A stretch of 5,225 nt of DNA from positions 1 through 5,225 of the forward strand of contig JAFGFV010000230.1 in the NCBI GenBank assembly GCA_016930895.1, given 5' to 3'. The notes beneath the pieces were generated by a model, which saw only the letters and a list, made by a program, of their open reading frames with translations, was not told where the DNA came from and made no database searches. A program made the translations under genes and the position numbers. The first letter of the stretch is position 1. Each line of letters opens with the position of its first letter. Shown here one piece after another: positions 1-4,936 of the stretch. This DNA comes from Spirochaetales bacterium. Lineage in GTDB: Bacteria; Spirochaetota; Spirochaetia; SZUA-6; DRHE01.

Positions 1-233
1 ACCGGATGCCGTTCGAAGAACTGAATGTTCCTGCCCTTCTTGTTGCAGACGAGCAGGCCATAATCAACCTTCTCATGTTCGGGCCCGAGATCGACGTTCT
101 TTGTCCAATAGTCCAGCATTTCCAGGGACTTGTACGGATTGCCTTTCTGTCTGCCCATGATCTGGCCATACGGGGCGAACTCCTCGTCCGTCACATCTTC
201 CAAGGGGATGATACTGACTTCGAGAACCTTCAT
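1..233 (-). CDS. Ureidoglycolate lyase family protein, N-terminal 77 residues (partial)
   Basis: The visible part begins MKVLEVSIIPLEDV and contains EEFAPYGQIM at residues 17-26 and FFERHPV at the window edge. These match the N-terminal strand and the 'ERHP' segment of the ureidoglycolate lyase (AllA-type) family, a cupin-fold cytoplasmic enzyme that splits ureidoglycolate into glyoxylate and urea. The rest of the protein, including the conserved part after ERHP, lies beyond position 1. The start is well set: GGAGGTG (238-244) sits 4 bases before the ATG. It is the third gene of a minus-strand series after a cupin and a TRAP binding protein, 75 bases downstream of dctP. Many members of this family sit in sugar-acid or hydroxy-acid clusters and may not act on ureidoglycolate, so the family call is firmer than the reaction. 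Confidence 0.78.
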   Translation of the reverse strand, partial: MKVLEVSIIPLEDVTDEEFAPYGQIMGRQKGNPYKSLEMLDYWTKNVDLGPEHEKVDYGLLVCNKKGRNIQFFERHP

Positions 234-258
234 GATTCACCTCCATTCACCAAGCGAA

Positions 259-296
259 GTGCCCGCTTCCCTTCGTTCGGGAGGAGAAGCGGGCAC
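259..296 (-). other. Stable intergenic hairpin between dctP and the lyase gene
   Basis: GTGCCCGCTTC (259-269) and GAAGCGGGCAC (286-296) are perfect 11-base inverted arms. Past a one-base bulge (285) the stem can continue with five more pairs (270-274 with 280-284, one of them G-U), leaving a 5-base loop. It begins 13 bases past the dctP stop and ends 15 bases before the ribosome site of the next gene. No T-run follows on either strand, so a simple intrinsic terminator is not shown. Hairpins in this position often protect the binding-protein message from 3' decay and reduce expression of downstream genes, as between malE and malF. That role is inferred here. Confidence 0.7.
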
Positions 297-308
297 ACGA
301 TCAAGCAT

Positions 309-1319
309 TCATTTCCCGAAGTCGTAGGCTTTCCGGATGAGATCCTCGCCGAACTGCGACACGAAATCCTGCGGTACTTTCGCGGTGGCCTGCTGGAACG
401 GCTTCAGATCGGGAGTGACGATGATCATACCCGCTTCCTTCAGCTTTACGAGCATGTCTTCGGTCTGAGCCTTGATCAGCTGCCGGTTGTAATCCTGGGC
501 TTCGATGGCGGCTTTGGCCACTACCTTCTGCTCGGAGGATGTGAGGGTCTTCCAGAACTTCTCGCTGATCACCAGGGCCATCGGTTCATAGATATGGTTG
601 GTGATGCTCATGTACTTCTGGACTTCATAGAGCTTGTTGACATAGATCACGGGGATGGGATTCTCCTGCCCGTCAAAGGCCTTCTGCTGCAGCGCCATGT
701 ATACTTCAGCCCACGGCAACGGGCTGGGACTGGCACCCAGGGCCTTCATGGTGGCCAGGATCATCGGGTTCTCCGGCGTGCGGATCTTCAGACCCTTGAC
801 ATCGTCGGGAGAGTTTATGGGCCTGACAGAGTTGGTCAGGCAGCGGAATCCATTCTCCCACCAGGCGAGCACCCGGATATCGATCTTGAGCAGGAGCGCA
901 CTGACTTCGGCGTTCAGTTTGCTGTCGCAGAATGCCCAGGCCTGCTCGAAGTTTTCGAACAGGAAGGGCAGTGCCGTGATTCCCATCTTTGGCTCTGAGG
1001 GTGCGAAGAGTCCGGCGCCGGAGACGGTCATCTCGATGGTGCCGAGTCTCACCCCCTCGATGACATCCCGGTCCCCACCGAGCTGTGCAGCGGGGAACAC
1101 ATCGACCTTGATCGAGCCATTCGTCCCCTTTTCCACGGCTTCCTTGAATTTCAAGGCCGCCGTGTGGCGTGCATCGGTCTGAGGCCCGACGTGGGAGAAC
1201 TTGATGGTCTTCACCTCCACGGCCTTTCCCCCATCCCCCTGCCCGCCCGCGAAGCCCATGATCCCCGCGGACACGAGAAGCACTGCAATCAGAAACACGC
1301 CCGTCATTCTTCCAAACAT
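309..1319 (-). CDS. dctP: TRAP transporter substrate-binding protein, DctP family
   Basis: This is a 336-residue periplasmic solute receptor that delivers an organic acid to a TRAP membrane permease; no permease gene is in the window. Residues 1-24 form a signal peptide (R4, hydrophobic 7-22, GFA then GGQ). DctP landmarks follow in order: PAAQLGGDRDVIEGV (77-90), NGFR (156-159), LKIRTPENP (177-185) with Arg180 in the place of the arginine that binds the ligand carboxylate, and DGQENP (216-221). The length is normal for the family. I start at ATG 1317-1319 because AAGGGGG/AAAAGG lies just upstream and the signal peptide follows directly. An upstream in-frame ATG at 1406 would overlap the cupin gene and put 29 charged residues before the leader. 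The gene is 79 bases after the cupin stop, probably cotranscribed. The conserved arginine predicts a carboxylate ligand; its identity cannot be read. Confidence 0.93.
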   Translation of the reverse strand: MFGRMTGVFLIAVLLVSAGIMGFAGGQGDGGKAVEVKTIKFSHVGPQTDARHTAALKFKEAVEKGTNGSIKVDVFPAAQLGGDRDVIEGVRLGTIEMTVSGAGLFAPSEPKMGITALPFLFENFEQAWAFCDSKLNAEVSALLLKIDIRVLAWWENGFRCLTNSVRPINSPDDVKGLKIRTPENPMILATMKALGASPSPLPWAEVYMALQQKAFDGQENPIPVIYVNKLYEVQKYMSITNHIYEPMALVISEKFWKTLTSSEQKVVAKAAIEAQDYNRQLIKAQTEDMLVKLKEAGMIIVTPDLKPFQQATAKVPQDFVSQFGEDLIRKAYDFGK

Positions 1320-1398
1320 CCTTTTCCCCCTTAGCGTTGATGCTCCGCTTTCTCGGAGACTTTTCCCTGGACAGCCGGCGCCTCCTTTGCCCCGGCCC

Positions 1399-1800
1399 TC
1401 AACCACCTCCTTTCTTGGCTTTCCTCGCCGCCTCCACGATCCTCTCCAGATTCTCCTTGGCCGTGTACCCGGGGACGAACACCGTGGCCAGTTTGATCGA
1501 CTCCTCCCCCGTGTTGATGACTTGGTGCATCTCCCCCGCCCTCACCCACAGCGCCATGTCCGGCTCCACGGGCGTCTCGACCCCGTCACACACCGAGATG
1601 CCCCTCCCGGAGAGTATCTGAATCAACTCAGGCCGGTCGTGCGTGTGGTAGTCGGTCTTGCTGTGCGGATAGATGATGGCGTGCGAGAACGTGATCTCCG
1701 GGACGTTGCGCCTGTCCGGGGCCAGCATCACCTTGATATGGCGGACATAGGGTTCCGGAATCGTTTCTCCCTGCTCTTCCCAGCACTTGATGACTTCCAT
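1399..1800 (-). CDS. Small single-domain cupin (cupin_2 type)
   Basis: A 133-residue cytoplasmic protein with one cupin barrel. Motif 1 is HTHDRPELIQILSG, giving metal ligands His52, His54 and Glu58. Motif 2 is RAGEMHQVIN, giving His92; the usual proline of PxGxxH is Arg here. All four expected metal ligands are therefore present. The C-terminus is a charged helix ending KAKKGGG. The start is supported by GAGGTG 5 bases before the ATG. It is the first gene of the minus-strand series (cupin, dctP, lyase-like) and is divergent from a GntR/FCD regulator. The next gene but one is also of cupin fold, so it may act on the imported compound or a breakdown product as an isomerase, lyase or epimerase, or it may be a sensor. 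No specific reaction can be assigned from the sequence. Confidence 0.88.
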   Translation of the reverse strand: MEVIKCWEEQGETIPEPYVRHIKVMLAPDRRNVPEITFSHAIIYPHSKTDYHTHDRPELIQILSGRGISVCDGVETPVEPDMALWVRAGEMHQVINTGEESIKLATVFVPGYTAKENLERIVEAARKAKKGGG

Positions 1801-1830
1801 TTGTTCACCTCATAGTACTTCGGACATTCT

Positions 1831-1841
1831 ATGTTACACAT
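1831..1841. promoter_or_regulatory. Candidate operator for the GntR/FCD regulator
   Basis: ATGT-TAC-ACAT is a perfect palindrome with a 3-base spacer. Its GT-NNN-AC core agrees with the TNGTNNNACNA pattern known for the FadR/FCD branch, with a symmetric T-to-A change at the outer position. It covers about +3 to +13 of the predicted cupin transcript, where a bound protein would block transcription. The divergent regulator gene is the obvious candidate to bind it. Identity as its operator is inferred. Confidence 0.5.
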
Positions 1842-1849
1842 CCTACTTA

Positions 1850-1878
1850 TTTCTACCAGAGACCCCCGCAGATGTCAA
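1850..1878 (-). promoter_or_regulatory. Promoter of the cupin-dctP-lyase series
   Basis: On the minus strand TTGACA (1878-1873) is a perfect -35 box, followed by a 17-base spacer and TAGAAA (1855-1850), which matches 4 of 6 bases of TATAAT. Transcription would start near 1843, leaving a leader of about 42 bases before the cupin ATG. The candidate operator lies just downstream of this start. Confidence 0.6.
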
Positions 1879-1899
1879 GACGCTTTTCGCCTCATATGA

Positions 1900-1928
1900 T
1901 GGAAAAATGGGAGAAATCACGTTATGTA
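1900..1928 (+). promoter_or_regulatory. Weak candidate promoter of the GntR/FCD gene
   Basis: TGGAAA (1900-1905, 4 of 6 matches) and TATGTA (1923-1928, 3 of 6 matches) are 17 bases apart, predicting a start near 1935. The match is poor and other placements such as TATAGG at 1927 are possible. The predicted start falls within the TAGGATGT copy, which would suit autoregulation. Confidence 0.3.
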
Positions 1929-1952
1929 TAGGATGTAGGATCACTCAAGCGT

Positions 1953-2681
1953 ATGGAACCGCGAAAATCAATCGTAGACTCGCTGCCCCGTATCGGGCGC
2001 GGCACGATTCCCGCCTCGATCATGGAGATACTCACGGACTATCTTCTCTCCGGGGAGCTCAAGCCTGGGGACAAGCTGCCCACCGAAATCGATCTGGCCC
2101 GGAAGCTCGGCGTCGGCCGCAACTCGGTTCGGGAAGCGATCAAGATGCTCTCCTCCGTGGGTGTTCTGGAGGCGATCCGCGGTTCGGGGATCTATGTCGC
2201 GGAGTCCGTATCGGCTTCGATGTTGAACCCGCTCATCCTGGGCTTGGTGTTCGAGCAGCGGACTTCAGGTGAGTTGATTCAGCTGCGTCTGCTGTTGGAT
2301 ACCGGGGCGGCGGAGATGGCCCTCGAGCGCATCCAGGATGACGAGGTCGACCGCCTCGAGGCGATCAACCTGCGATTGGAGCGCGAGGGCAAGAAGGCAG
2401 ACCACGACCGCCACCGGCTGCGCGATCTGGACTTGTCTTTTCACAGGGAGTTGTACCGCGCCTCAGGAAACAGGCTTCTCGCCAAGGTCGGTGAGGCGAT
2501 CTACAGGCTGTTCTACGCCTCGATCGAGAAGACCGTCGAGGCGGACCCCGAGGGGGCCTACAAGAACCACGAGAAGATCATTGATGCACTGAGGAAACGA
2601 GACCCGCGGTTGGTCCGCGAGAGCACCAGGGACTCCCTGTCGTATTGGATGCAGTACCTCAGCACGCATCGAGTGAAGTAG
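1953..2681 (+). CDS. GntR-family transcriptional regulator, FCD (FadR) subfamily
   Basis: A 242-residue DNA-binding regulator of normal length. The N-terminal winged helix-turn-helix spans about residues 20-85, with PGDKLPTE (38-45), the recognition helix GVGRNSVREAIK (53-64; Arg56 and Arg60 in the DNA-contact positions) and the wing IRGSGIYV (75-82). The all-helical FCD ligand domain covers about 107-236. Asp160, His164 and His206 match three of the usual metal ligands. The third histidine of the typical 'MRxHL' helix appears to be Ser228. Upstream in-frame codons reach a stop without another start, so ATG 1953 is used, although its AGGA is 12 bases away. It is divergent from the cupin-dctP-lyase series and probably controls it, since FCD proteins usually repress sugar-acid or carboxylate genes until a pathway compound binds. 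The ligand is unknown. Confidence 0.93.
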   Translation: MEPRKSIVDSLPRIGRGTIPASIMEILTDYLLSGELKPGDKLPTEIDLARKLGVGRNSVREAIKMLSSVGVLEAIRGSGIYVAESVSASMLNPLILGLVFEQRTSGELIQLRLLLDTGAAEMALERIQDDEVDRLEAINLRLEREGKKADHDRHRLRDLDLSFHRELYRASGNRLLAKVGEAIYRLFYASIEKTVEADPEGAYKNHEKIIDALRKRDPRLVRESTRDSLSYWMQYLSTHRVK

Positions 2682-2740
2682 CGGTCCCGTACATTCGCTC
2701 GCGTCTCCCAGTCTGGCAGTCCCGGAACCAGCCGGCGCGA

Positions 2741-3262
2741 TCAGGCCTTCCACAGGCGGCACAGGGCGCCGCCCTCGCCCTGCACAGGGTCCTTCGCCGG
2801 CTCGTCCAGCGCTGCGATGCGCCGCTCGGCCCCCGGGCGTTCTCCCGGCCGGCCGGTGCACATGTCCGGGCGCTGCCCGCTGGGGTAGGCGCCCACCACT
2901 GCGAAGTCGGGGCTCGCCTTCAGGCGTTTGTGGGCCACGCCGGCCGGGATGACCACCACGTCTCCGGCCCGGACCTCCCGCACCGGCCCGTTGGAGCCGC
3001 CGAACTGGAGGCTCGCGGAACCGCAGTACACGCCCAGGGCCTCGTGCGCCGAGCTGTGGTAGTGGTGATAGGCGTACACTCCGTCTCTCCAGGCGCCGGG
3101 CCAGTCGTTGCCCTCGAACAGATCTTCGATGGAAGAAGCCTCGGCCGGCGCGGCGCCGGCATACAGCAGCAGCGGCCGCCGGTTGTTCGGAAACGTGCCG
3201 TCATCGCAGACAACGATCGGCTCAACGCAGCGGTCCGGCTGCCGGCTTGCGGGGCGCGCCAT
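2741..3262 (-). CDS. YjlB-type cupin domain protein
   Basis: A 173-residue protein that matches what I know of the YjlB family along its length: DDGTFPNN (20-27), the run HHYHSSAHEALGVYCG (66-81), QFGG (86-89), GDVVVIPAGVAHK (100-112) and PSGQRPDM (127-134), ending in LW. Cupin motif 1 gives His67, His69 and Glu74, with extra His66 and His73. Motif 2 gives His111. The metal site is intact and the protein is probably cytoplasmic. No biochemical role for the family is known to me. ATG 3262 is the only possible start, because a TGA lies in frame 10 codons upstream (3290-3292) and no GTG or TTG occurs near the N-terminus. There is no usable ribosome site: GAGGG is only 1 base from the ATG. A promoter that places +1 on the ATG explains this. 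It is convergent with the GntR/FCD gene. Confidence 0.88.
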   Translation of the reverse strand: MARPASRQPDRCVEPIVVCDDGTFPNNRRPLLLYAGAAPAEASSIEDLFEGNDWPGAWRDGVYAYHHYHSSAHEALGVYCGSASLQFGGSNGPVREVRAGDVVVIPAGVAHKRLKASPDFAVVGAYPSGQRPDMCTGRPGERPGAERRIAALDEPAKDPVQGEGGALCRLWKA

Positions 3263-3268
3263 GCCCTC

Positions 3269-3297
3269 AGCATAGCGCCGGCGGAGGGGTCAGTCAA
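3269..3297 (-). promoter_or_regulatory. Promoter of the YjlB-like gene, predicting a leaderless message
   Basis: On the minus strand TTGACT (3297-3292, 5 of 6 matches) is followed by a 17-base spacer and TATGCT (3274-3269, 4 of 6 matches). With usual spacing +1 falls at 3262, the A of the start codon. The absence of a properly spaced ribosome site agrees with leaderless translation. Confidence 0.5.
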
Positions 3298-3352
3298 ACA
3301 GCGGCGGACGTCGAGGTCGAGCACCGAAACCGCTCGCATGCACTCTCCTCCC

Positions 3353-3377
3353 TGCCGGGCGAGATCATCTCGCGGCA
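3353..3377. repeat. Inverted repeat around GCGAGAT-C-ATCTCGC
   Basis: The 15-base core (3359-3373) is a perfect dyad with 7-base arms around one central base. It is extended by TGCC (3353-3356) and GGCA (3374-3377) past a 2-base bulge. No T-run follows on either strand. It lies 37 bases past the stop of the secreted-protein gene and about 55 bases upstream of the -35 box of the YjlB-like gene. It may be an operator or a transcript-end hairpin. Confidence 0.45.
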
Positions 3378-3389
3378 GCGGCGATTTCT

Positions 3390-3404
3390 CCGGACCGGGT
3401 CCGG
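3390..3404. repeat. Perfect dyad CCGGACC-G-GGTCCGG
   Basis: A 15-base palindrome with 7-base arms begins 10 bases past the TAG of the secreted-protein gene on the minus strand. It could fold as a GC-rich 5-base stem with a 5-base loop at the end of that transcript. The T-run of an intrinsic terminator is missing. A second dyad of the same size lies 16 bases further on. Confidence 0.4.
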
Positions 3405-3414
3405 CGTGGAGGAC

Positions 3415-4236
3415 CTACTTGTCTTTGTCCTTGTCCTTGTCCTTGTCTTTCGCCTGCCCGGGGGGTTCCTTGGGAGGGCCGGCGTCGGGCGGCTTGCCGG
3501 CCTTCTTCCGGGCCTTGGCGGCCTGCCCCCGGTTGATCTTCTCGTCCATGGCCACGATCCCACCGCCGGCCTCCAGGCTGGCGATGATGACCTGCTCCAG
3601 GATCTCGCCGTTCTCCAGGCCGGCGGCCCTGGCCTTGAGGTACACCGGCGCCAGGGCCTCGTAGCTCGAGACCGGCAGCGCCCCGGCCAGCAGCAGCGTG
3701 CCGACCTTCATGCCCACTCGCAGGGTCTCCTGTTCGTCCAGCCCCGCGACCGCAGTCAGGCTGATGACCGCGCCGCAGGCGGCGCGAATGCTCTGCATCT
3801 CCCTCCCGGCCTGCACGCCGCGGGCGATCAAGCCGCGGGCGAGCTCTTCGGGAAGGCCGCGCAGCAGCAGCAGGCTCAGTCCCTGCACGTCCTCCTCGCC
3901 GGCGGCAGCGCCGGCGGGCGTCCCGGATGCCTGCTCGAGGATGGTCCGCGCCTGCACCAATCGGCCGATCGTGACGCGCAGCGCCTCGACCAGACGCTCC
4001 CCATCCACGCCCTTGGCCGCCCCCTCCCGGAGCTTGTCGACGAGCGGACCCATGGGCGCGCTCTGCAGGCGAGCCGCGGCAAACAGGTCCTTCAGCTCGG
4101 AGCGCACATCGGCATAGGCCGTCGCCCGGGGGTCGGCGGCGAACCACGCTTCCAGCTCATCGCCCCTGGCCGGGACCGCGAGCAATCCCCCGAGAAGGAA
4201 GAGCAGAAGCATGCGCGCCCGCACCTTGCCTGCCAT
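3415..4236 (-). CDS. Predicted secreted helical protein with Lys-Asp tail, third gene of the sigma/anti-sigma cluster
   Basis: A 273-residue protein of no family I recognise. Residues 1-25 look like a signal peptide (K4, R6, R8; hydrophobic 10-21; cleavage near PARG before DELEAW), so it is probably periplasmic or envelope-bound. The body is predicted helical, with three degenerate segments of the form G-(V/L)-(D/E)-x4-(L/I): KGVDGERLVEAL (75-86), AGLDEQETLRV (164-174) and AGLENGEILEQV (205-216). The end is rich in Pro, Lys and Gly and closes with AKDKDKDKDKDK. I start at ATG 4234-4236 because GAGGGGAGGGG lies just upstream and the signal peptide follows; the same frame stays open to 4863 but there overlaps the anti-sigma gene. 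It begins 11 bases after the anti-sigma stop, so it is almost certainly cotranscribed and may be a partner or target of that system. An alternative ATG at 4212 would shorten the n-region. Confidence 0.8.
   Translation of the reverse strand: MAGKVRARMLLLFLLGGLLAVPARGDELEAWFAADPRATAYADVRSELKDLFAAARLQSAPMGPLVDKLREGAAKGVDGERLVEALRVTIGRLVQARTILEQASGTPAGAAAGEEDVQGLSLLLLRGLPEELARGLIARGVQAGREMQSIRAACGAVISLTAVAGLDEQETLRVGMKVGTLLLAGALPVSSYEALAPVYLKARAAGLENGEILEQVIIASLEAGGGIVAMDEKINRGQAAKARKKAGKPPDAGPPKEPPGQAKDKDKDKDKDK
3418..3450 (-). repeat. Hexanucleotide tandem repeat encoding (Lys-Asp)5-Lys
   Basis: Eleven codons directly before the TAG alternate AAG/AAA and GAC, giving about five copies of a 6-base unit (GACAAG on the coding strand). 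Gain or loss of whole units would change the tail length by two residues without moving the frame. The tail is highly charged, with alternating basic and acidic residues. Confidence 0.85.
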
Positions 4237-4247
4237 GTCCCCTCCCC

Positions 4248-4895
4248 TCACAACTCCAGAAGAGAGCTCGTGCCGCCGAACCCGTCGTCCACCTGCCGCA
4301 GCGAGGTGGGATCGGCGACCCACCTCTGGCTGTCCATCAGGAAGTTGTAGGTGTACACACTGCCTCGCTTCAGGCGAACGGAGGCCTGCCAGAGCCCCTG
4401 GCCGGTGGCGTCCTTCATGGGCAGCCGGCGCGGATCCCAGCCGTTGAAGTCCCCGACCAGGCTGACGCTCCGGGCTTCCGGGGCAACCAGCTCGAAGCGG
4501 ACCAGCACTTCGTCCCGGCCGGGGCGCAGGCCCCCGAACCAGACCAGCAGGCCGGCAGCGACCAACACAGCGGCGCCCGCCGCCAGGGCCAGCGGCAGGG
4601 GTGCGCGGAAGGCCCAGACGCGCGGTCCCCGGCGCGCAGCCCTGCCGGCGTGGGTCACGGAGGACAGCCGGCGCATGAACCGCTCGGCGAAATCCTTCGG
4701 CAGGGGTTCGGAATCCAGACGGGCCGGCGAGGAGGAGCCCCCGGCATCGCGGTGCAGGAGCGGCATGAGCCCGCCGTGCAGGCGGGCGCAGCGAGGGCAC
4801 TGCTGCACGTGCGCAGCCACGACAGCCAGATCCCGCGGGCTCAAGCTTCCCGTGCGCTCCCATTCCCGCATGAGCTCATCGACGCGTTTGCACAT
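4248..4895 (-). CDS. Membrane anti-sigma factor with external AMPK1/CBM48-like glycan-binding domain
   Basis: A 215-residue single-pass membrane protein. The cytoplasmic N-terminus has Cys2 and the HVQQCPRC block (His29, Cys33, Cys36), the C...HxxxCxxC zinc-binding pattern of ECF anti-sigma factors. A basic linker (85-97) precedes a transmembrane helix at about 99-121. The external part (about 129-215) has the early-set fold signature of AMPK glycogen-binding and isoamylase N-terminal domains: VRFELVAPEARSVSLVGDFN (132-151), GDFNGWD (148-154), then LWQASVRLKRGSVYTYNFL with the closing RWVADP (191-196). The start has AAGGA 7 bases before the ATG. The gene lies 41 bases after the sigma-factor stop and 11 before the secreted-protein gene. 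Expected role: hold the sigma factor at the membrane until an envelope or glycan-related signal is sensed. Sugar binding by this domain is untested here. Confidence 0.87.
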   Translation of the reverse strand: MCKRVDELMREWERTGSLSPRDLAVVAAHVQQCPRCARLHGGLMPLLHRDAGGSSSPARLDSEPLPKDFAERFMRRLSSVTHAGRAARRGPRVWAFRAPLPLALAAGAAVLVAAGLLVWFGGLRPGRDEVLVRFELVAPEARSVSLVGDFNGWDPRRLPMKDATGQGLWQASVRLKRGSVYTYNFLMDSQRWVADPTSLRQVDDGFGGTSSLLEL

Positions 4896-4936
4896 CCCCA
4901 GTTCCTTTTCCTCGCGCTTCTCGACACATGAGTATA

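Larger units (their letters stand above)
1838..1936. repeat. Inverted pair of TAGGATGT, at 1838-1845 and 1929-1936
   Basis: ACATCCTA (1838-1845) and TAGGATGT (1929-1936) are exact inverted copies about 91 bases apart, centre to centre, each pointing toward the gene it precedes. The left copy overlaps the palindrome at 1831-1841. The right copy is followed by a second TAGGAT (1936-1941), giving a direct repeat of period 7. Both copies lie at or near the predicted transcription start of their gene. This fits a shared regulator that binds both sides of the gap, possibly with looping. Confidence 0.5.

Noticed and set aside
259..296. Intrinsic terminator after dctP
   Set aside because: The stem is strong but no run of T follows on either strand, so I report it only as a hairpin.
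6..998. Long plus-strand open frame of 330 codons
   Set aside because: It runs antisense to the lyase-like and dctP genes, has no recognisable domain, and reads as the mirror of their codon pattern.
1343..1358. Small hairpin CTCCG-CTTTCT-CGGAG between the cupin and dctP genes
   Set aside because: A 5-base stem is expected by chance at this GC content, and nothing around it suggests a role.
1320..1406. Upstream start of dctP at 1406
   Set aside because: It would overlap the end of the cupin gene and put 29 charged residues before a normal signal peptide. ATG 1319 has a ribosome site.
2463..2861. Minus-strand open frame of 132 codons across the convergent junction
   Set aside because: It overlaps the ends of two well-supported genes, with Arg/Gly-rich sequence and no domain.
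3418..3450. Phase-variation switch by repeat slippage
   Set aside because: The unit is 6 bases and lies at the C-terminal end, so slippage keeps the frame and could only change tail length.
3247..4350. Long plus-strand open frame of 367 codons
   Set aside because: It is antisense to the secreted-protein gene and parts of its neighbours, rich in Arg/Gly/Pro as expected of a shadow frame in 70+% GC DNA. It also crosses gene boundaries.
4237..4863. Upstream extension of the secreted-protein frame to an ATG at 4863
   Set aside because: It would overlap the anti-sigma gene in another frame with low-complexity Arg/Gly/Ala sequence. A good ribosome site and a signal peptide mark the start at 4236.
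4928..4930. Alternative ATG for the anti-sigma gene at 4930
   Set aside because: It is 34 bases upstream of ATG 4895 and not in its frame.
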